Shown piece after piece: positions 59,451 to 64,000 of a stretch of DNA of 64,000 nt (positions within the stretch are counted from its first letter, which is position 1; each line of letters starts with the position of its first letter). This DNA comes from Buttiauxella agrestis (lineage in GTDB: Bacteria; Pseudomonadota; Gammaproteobacteria; Enterobacterales; Enterobacteriaceae). Under the pieces are notes generated by a model. It had not been told where the DNA came from. It ran no database searches and saw only the letters and a list, made by a program, of their open reading frames with translations. The position numbers were made by a program, and so were the translations under genes. Location: NCBI RefSeq assembly GCF_900446255.1, contig NZ_UIGI01000001.1:3188763-3252762 (forward strand), given 5' to 3'.

Positions 59451-59864
59451 TTATTTAGCCAGACCCAATCTCGGAATTTCTATCGCCGGGCATTTATCCA
59501 TGACCACGTTCAGCCCAGCATCTTGCGCCAGTACGGCGGCTTGTTCATTGATGACGCCCAATTGCATCCACAACGTTTTTGCACCAATGGCAATCGCTTC
59601 TCTCGCCACTTCCCACGCAGCTTCAGAATTGCGGAACACGTCAACCATATCGATTTTTTTAGGAATTTCAGCCAGCGTGCCATAACCCTGCTGACCTAAA
59701 AGTGTTTTACCCGCCACTTTCGGCGACACCGGAATCACTTCATAACCCTGGTCGAGCAAATACGCCATCACTCGATAGCTTGGTCTGTCGGGCTTATCAC
59801 TGGCTCCCACCAGCGCAATTGTTCGGGTGCTTTTTAGAATAGTTTCGATATCTGCCTGTTTCAT
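59451..59864 (-). CDS. yccU: CoA-binding protein YccU
   Basis: A 137-residue CoA-binding Rossmann-fold protein. [20 protein letters not shown] near residue 15 is the nucleotide-binding start; [14 protein letters not shown] follows. E. coli YccU is also 137 residues; its function is unknown. The ATG at 59864 is preferred to a GTG one codon earlier. Confidence 0.94.
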   Translation of the reverse strand: MKQADIETILKSTRTIALVGASDKPDRPSYRVMAYLLDQGYEVIPVSPKVAGKTLLGQQGYGTLAEIPKKIDMVDVFRNSEAAWEVAREAIAIGAKTLWMQLGVINEQAAVLAQDAGLNVVMDKCPAIEIPRLGLAK

Positions 59865-60050
59865 CACACTCTCCGCGGGGACTCAGTAATCAAAAGTGTA
59901 TGCCATCCATTACTGACTCACCATCTTTCCCATACAGACGTAGTAGAGCAAATCCTGGAAATATGTCTATATGTTAATGAGCGGGGGATGTGAAAAATTT
60001 TGATACATTCAGCTACGGATAGCCCAATTTACTTGAGGCAGGAGTCATTG

Positions 60051-60716
60051 ATGAGAACCTGGTTCGTTATAGCGATATGTTGTTTGCTTATTTTACCGCC
60101 TGAAGCGTGGTCAACAACGTTACGTTTGTCTACGGATATCGATTTGCTGGTGCTTGATGGGAAAAAAGTTTCCAGTTCTTTACTGCGAGGCGCGGATAGT
60201 CTTGAGCTGGATAATGGCCCACATCAACTGGTGTTTCGGGTTGAAAAAAATATTCGTACCAGCACGCGTGAACAACGTCTTTATATCTCGCCACCGTTGG
60301 TCGTGAGCTTCGATACCAAAGAAGTTAGCCAGGTTAATTTTAATTTGCCCCGGTTAGAGAATGATAAAGAAAGTGATGAGTTCGACCACGCTCCGCATTT
60401 GCAATTATTGGATGGCGATGCCGTCGTGATCCCCTTGAAAATTGATATTTTGCCGGTCAAAGCCTCATCTCAGGGAATTGATTACGAGCGAGATACGCAG
60501 TTTTACAACAAGGCAGGAAAAACAGCGTCGATTAAAGGTTTCGCAACAATGATGGCGGATGATAGCGAGCTGCTCTCGAAATCTTCTGAGCTTGATACCC
60601 CTCCCCGGCAGTCAGAAACACTAACTGAGCAACGCCTCCGATATTGGTTTTTACAGGCAGACAAATCGACTCGTGAGCGTTTCTTACAATGGGTAAAAGA
60701 TAACCCAACGCAATAA
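60051..60716 (+). CDS. yccT: Periplasmic curli inhibitor YccT (CsgI)
   Basis: A 221-residue secreted DUF2057 protein. The signal peptide [21 protein letters not shown] is followed by [20 protein letters not shown], almost the same as in E. coli Ycc[20 protein letters not shown] and [20 protein letters not shown] complete the family. In E. coli the protein (also called CsgI) acts in the periplasm to limit CsgA polymerisation. Curli genes are 50 kb away in the same window. The start at 60051 follows CAGGAG. Confidence 0.93.
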   Translation: MRTWFVIAICCLLILPPEAWSTTLRLSTDIDLLVLDGKKVSSSLLRGADSLELDNGPHQLVFRVEKNIRTSTREQRLYISPPLVVSFDTKEVSQVNFNLPRLENDKESDEFDHAPHLQLLDGDAVVIPLKIDILPVKASSQGIDYERDTQFYNKAGKTASIKGFATMMADDSELLSKSSELDTPPRQSETLTEQRLRYWFLQADKSTRERFLQWVKDNPTQ

Positions 60717-60811
60717 TTGCTTTGCTCATCCTGCATTTTTGACACCCTTCTCTTGCAGCATCAGTGCCTTTCAGTAAGCTGTAGGCAATTTTAATCAATC
60801 AGGATTAAGCA

Positions 60812-61270
60812 ATGGAATTAACGACCCGCACGCTGGCGGAACAAAAACATATTGCGCTGGTCGCGCACGATCACTGCAAAGACGCGCTGCTGAAATGGGT
60901 GGAGCGCCACAAGGCCACTCTCACCCATCATGTGTTGTACGCAACCGGCACCACGGGAAATCTGATTCAGCGTGGCAGCGGTCTGGATGTCAACGCCATG
61001 CTAAGTGGCCCGATGGGCGGCGATCAGCAAGTTGGGGCGCTGATCTCTGAAGGGAAAATTGATGTGCTGATTTTCTTCTGGGATCCGCTTAACGCCGTTC
61101 CACATGACCCGGACGTTAAAGCGTTACTACGCCTGGCGACAGTGTGGAACATCCCGGTTGCGACCAATTTATCGACCGCTGATTTTATTATTCAATCGCC
61201 AGGCTTTGACCAGTCAGTTGAAATTTTAATCCCGGATTACCCACGCTATCTGGCAGAACGACTGAAATAA
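60812..61270 (+). CDS. mgsA: Methylglyoxal synthase MgsA
   Basis: A 152-residue enzyme, equal in length to E. coli Mgs[21 protein letters not shown] begins the fold, [16 protein letters not shown] binds phosphate, [13 protein letters not shown] contains the catalytic Asp and [20 protein letters not shown] the second Asp and His. It converts dihydroxyacetone phosphate to methylglyoxal, relieving sugar-phosphate stress. It is convergent with helD; the two stop codons abut. Confidence 0.96.
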   Translation: MELTTRTLAEQKHIALVAHDHCKDALLKWVERHKATLTHHVLYATGTTGNLIQRGSGLDVNAMLSGPMGGDQQVGALISEGKIDVLIFFWDPLNAVPHDPDVKALLRLATVWNIPVATNLSTADFIIQSPGFDQSVEILIPDYPRYLAERLK

Positions 61271-63325
61271 TTACGGTCGATTGGCTGCGGGCACGCCAAG
61301 CTGTTTAAGAATATCGACAAAACTGGACGGTTCCTGTTTGTTGAATAACAGCCAGACACGATGACGGGCCCGCGTCATCGCCACGTACAACAACCGTCGC
61401 TCTTCCGCATCAGGATAGTCTTCAGGTTGCGGCAACAACGCTTCTTCCATGACCGATTCGCGAGCTACGGCCGGGAAACCATCTTTCCCCTGCTGCAATC
61501 CCAGAACCACGACATAATCCGCCTGCTGCCCTTTGCTGGCATGAATCGTCATAAAATCGACGGCCAGTTTAGGCCAACGCGTTGCGGCTTTTTCCAGAAT
61601 CGCCGGGCGTAAATGATGGTAACGCGCCAGCACCAGAATGCGTTCCTGAGGCTGAACATAACCACTCATTTTGTCGAGCAGCGCTTCGAGTTGATCGTCA
61701 GCCAATAACGTTACGGCTTTTTTATCACCTTTTGACAGGCTGTTCAGCGGCTTAGCAAGTTGATGCGGATTCTGCTGCACAAAACGATTAGCAATCTCGC
61801 CGATCCGATCATTGAAGCGGTACGTCGTATCCAGCGCACATTGATCTGCATCGCCAAAGTTTTGAGCGAATGCGGTTGTCAGCGACATTTCTGCACCGCT
61901 GAAACGATAAATTGCCTGCCAGTCATCGCCTACAGCGTACAGCGAAGTATGCGAGTTTTGTTTTCTCAGCGCCGCCAGCAATGCCGCGCGTTGAGGGGAA
62001 ATATCCTGAAATTCATCAACTAAAATATGCTTCCACGGACTGATAAATCGCCCTTTTTCCAGCACATTAATGGCCTGATGAATCAGCCCTGAGAAATCGA
62101 CAGCCTCTTCGGCTTTCAGTGCCGTCTTCCAGGTTTTTAATAACGGGGCCATTAGCTTGACGCGTTTAGCAAAGAGATCGCGAATGTCTTCCGGCGCTGA
62201 GGCAATCATGTCAGCCTGCGAGCCGCCGTGCATTCGCATAAGGCCAAGCCAACGATCTAATCGACTGGCCAGACGTTTCGCCAGGCGCTCGTCTTTCCAG
62301 TATTCGCCTTCCGGCACGTCCCATTGCAACTCGTCTCGCAACCATTCACGCCAGCCTTTCGCCTGTGCTTTTTTCTCCCGACATTGCTGCTGCCAGCTTT
62401 CAATCAGTAATTGGTGGCGTGCGTTGGTATCGGATTCAAGCTCGCTGACGCGCGGCGCTTTTTTGCTGCCTTGTTGGATAATATGCAACGCCAGAGCATG
62501 GAAGGTACGAGCTGAAATCGCGTCGGTATGGAGGCGTTCAGCGATACGCTCGTCCATCTCCTGAGCGGCTTTGCGACCAAAAGCCAACAACAAAATTTGA
62601 TCTTCGCTGGCCTCGCCACGTTGCAGTAACCAACCCGCACGAGCCACCAGCACCGACGTTTTGCCACTCCCGGCTCCTGCTAACACCAAAAGTGAGTCTT
62701 CGCCGTTGACCACGGCGCGTGCCTGAGAAAGATTAAGCGGTGAGCTTTCGATTTTCTGGAAAAAATCAGCATGCTTTTCAAGCATATGATTGGTATAAGC
62801 GGTATTGCGCTGATGGCGGCGAGTCTCACCTTGTTCAAGCCAGGCTTTGCAATGCATCCACAATTCGCGGCAATTATCGAAATCCTCCAGCCTTGCCTGC
62901 GGGAGCGGCAATGCAGAAAAAGCGGCGCGTACATTTTGCTGCAATGCCTGCATATCGCTGCGTTTGAACCATTTTTCCTGCTGGATGCGGCGCGTAATCT
63001 CGGCATACTGCTGTTGAAGCACCTGCGCCGCGACTTCACTCATCTCGATACTCCAGCTCTGCCACAACTGATCAAGATGATGATAAAAGCGCTGGGTTTC
63101 ATTCCATTCTGTACCATGCAAACGCACAACTTTGTCATCTGGAAGCACAAATTCCAGCTCGCCCCAGACCAGACCGCGCTTGCAATTGATGGCAATTAAC
63201 TGATTGAATGGAATAAGGTATTCGTGACGTTCTCCTTTCACCTCTACACCCGCAGCCAGTAATTTCACACGATTGTAGGGGTGCTGTGCTAAATGTTTGC
63301 CAAGAGAGGTCGCTTTTAATTCCAT
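61271..63325 (-). CDS. helD: DNA helicase IV HelD
   Basis: A 684-residue superfamily 1 helicase of the UvrD/Rep type. LLVLAGAGSGKTSVLVARAG near residue 215 is Walker A, ILVDEFQDISPQRAALL is Walker B with DEFQD, YAVGDDWQAIYRFSGAEM is motif III, and LLYVAMTRARHRVWLLF is motif VI. It unwinds DNA 3'-5' using ATP and acts in recombination. The length matches E. coli. It is divergent from yccF. Confidence 0.96.
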   Translation of the reverse strand: MELKATSLGKHLAQHPYNRVKLLAAGVEVKGERHEYLIPFNQLIAINCKRGLVWGELEFVLPDDKVVRLHGTEWNETQRFYHHLDQLWQSWSIEMSEVAAQVLQQQYAEITRRIQQEKWFKRSDMQALQQNVRAAFSALPLPQARLEDFDNCRELWMHCKAWLEQGETRRHQRNTAYTNHMLEKHADFFQKIESSPLNLSQARAVVNGEDSLLVLAGAGSGKTSVLVARAGWLLQRGEASEDQILLLAFGRKAAQEMDERIAERLHTDAISARTFHALALHIIQQGSKKAPRVSELESDTNARHQLLIESWQQQCREKKAQAKGWREWLRDELQWDVPEGEYWKDERLAKRLASRLDRWLGLMRMHGGSQADMIASAPEDIRDLFAKRVKLMAPLLKTWKTALKAEEAVDFSGLIHQAINVLEKGRFISPWKHILVDEFQDISPQRAALLAALRKQNSHTSLYAVGDDWQAIYRFSGAEMSLTTAFAQNFGDADQCALDTTYRFNDRIGEIANRFVQQNPHQLAKPLNSLSKGDKKAVTLLADDQLEALLDKMSGYVQPQERILVLARYHHLRPAILEKAATRWPKLAVDFMTIHASKGQQADYVVVLGLQQGKDGFPAVARESVMEEALLPQPEDYPDAEERRLLYVAMTRARHRVWLLFNKQEPSSFVDILKQLGVPAANRP

Positions 63326-63460
63326 TACGCTTTGCCTGATCCAGAATGGTGAATGTGGTTAAGTTTACCCGGCGAAGGAATGACGCTCCAGAGTAAAAAC
63401 GCGTTACAATTGTTGTGGTTATTAATTTGTCCAACTATACCAGTTACAGTAAGAGTGATT

Positions 63461-63907
63461 ATGCGTACAGTCCTTAATGTGTTGAACTTTGTACTCGGCG
63501 GTTTTCTGACCACCCTATCCTGGTTGCTGGCCACTCTGGTCAGTATCATTTTTATTTTCACGTTGCCGCTGACACGATCCTGCTGGGAGATTACTAAACT
63601 CTCTTTCGTACCGTACGGTAACGAAGCCATTCATGTTGATGAACTTAACCCTCAGGGTAAAAGTGCCGTCATGAATACCGGTGGTACATTGCTGAATATC
63701 ATCTGGCTGATATTTTTCGGCTGGTGGCTCTGCGTGCTTCATATCACCACCGGTATCGCCCAGTGCATCACCATTATCGGTATTCCTGTGGGGATCGCTA
63801 ATTTCAAAATCGCTGTGATCGCGCTTTGGCCTGTGGGCCGCCGTGTCGTTTCTGTCGAAGTCGCACAGGCTGCGCGTGAAGCAAACGCCCGCCGTCGTTT
63901 CCAGTAA
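63461..63907 (+). CDS. yccF: Inner membrane protein YccF
   Basis: A 148-residue membrane protein, equal in length to E. coli YccF, with about four segments. Two similar YccF domains are visible: LNFVLGGFLTTLSWLLATL and LLNIIWLIFFGWWLCVLHI, each followed by a conserved region (SCWEITKLSFVPYG and IIGIPVGIANFKIAVIALWP). The function is unknown. The start MRTVLNVLNF at 63461 was chosen over upstream codons. It is followed 24 bases later by yccS. Confidence 0.94.
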   Translation: MRTVLNVLNFVLGGFLTTLSWLLATLVSIIFIFTLPLTRSCWEITKLSFVPYGNEAIHVDELNPQGKSAVMNTGGTLLNIIWLIFFGWWLCVLHITTGIAQCITIIGIPVGIANFKIAVIALWPVGRRVVSVEVAQAAREANARRRFQ

Positions 63908-63931
63908 ATTTGACAAATTTAGTGAGTATTA

Positions 63932-64000
63932 ATGCTTAGTCCAATTCTGCGTCGCTACACCTGGAATAGCGCCTGGCTGTATAACTTGCGCATCTTTATT
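63932..64000 (+). CDS. yccS: YccS-like membrane protein, 5' end only
   Basis: Only the first 23 codons are in the window, starting MLSPILRRYTWNSAWLYNLR, which is almost the E. coli YccS N-terminus. YccS is a large inner membrane protein of the YccS/YhfK family with unknown function. The frame is open at the right edge. GTGAG before the ATG is a plausible ribosome site. Confidence 0.88.
   Translation, partial: MLSPILRRYTWNSAWLYNLRIFI

Overview
This 64 kb window is chromosomal DNA from a member of the Enterobacteriaceae that is not E. coli itself. Most genes have clear E. coli counterparts in nearly E. coli order: csgBAC/csgDEFG, ycdZYX, ghrA, serX, then phoH, efeUOB, putP/putA, rut, ymdF, wrbA, yccJ, agp, then serT, yccA, tusE, yccX, rlmI, hspQ, yccU, yccT, mgsA, helD, yccF and yccS. 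The genus cannot be fixed from the sequence alone. Against this conserved backbone, several accessory blocks stand out.

Left edge (1-5869, minus strand): part of an aryl polyene (APE) pigment cluster in the order apeC-D-E-F-G-H-I-J, tightly packed and running off the window. It abuts ymdA and the curli genes (6085-11019). These are the divergent csgBAC and csgDEFG operons around a 790-base control region that contains a perfect match to the CsgD-binding consensus. Two kinds of extracellular surface product are therefore side by side, and the curli inhibitor gene yccT (csgI) lies further along.

11078-14572: ycdZ, ycdY, ycdX, ghrA and two tandem tRNA-Ser(GGA) genes, each with its own promoter and terminator. 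14706-28463: an accessory block lying between serX and phoH, where E. coli K-12 carries pga genes. It holds an RND-MFP-RND multidrug efflux operon with a divergent TetR repressor, followed by a complete chitobiose operon chbBCARFG. The first RND gene has a one-base frameshift in a run of six C (G on the coding strand).

28726-46252: phoH, the ferrous iron importer efeUOB with a Fur box, putP and putA diverging from a region with four PutA operator motifs, an LprI-like gene, and rutR divergent from rutABCDEFG. The rut promoter region contains a textbook sigma-54 promoter plus candidate NtrC and RutR sites. 46253-56156: a REP pair, an EamA transporter, ymdF, wrbA-yccJ, agp, and then an accessory stretch. 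That stretch holds an HxlR regulator and an SDR oxidoreductase (which share a 17-base inverted-repeat motif), a LysR/MFS divergent pair, two tandem tRNA-Ser(TGA) genes and a stand-alone OppA/MppA-like binding protein. 56381-64000: the conserved yccA to yccS block.

No CRISPR array, integrase, transposase or rRNA gene was seen. The most interesting observations are the broken or recoded RND gene in an unusual RND-MFP-RND operon, the de novo HxlR operator pair, the double duplication of serine tRNA genes, and the APE-curli adjacency.
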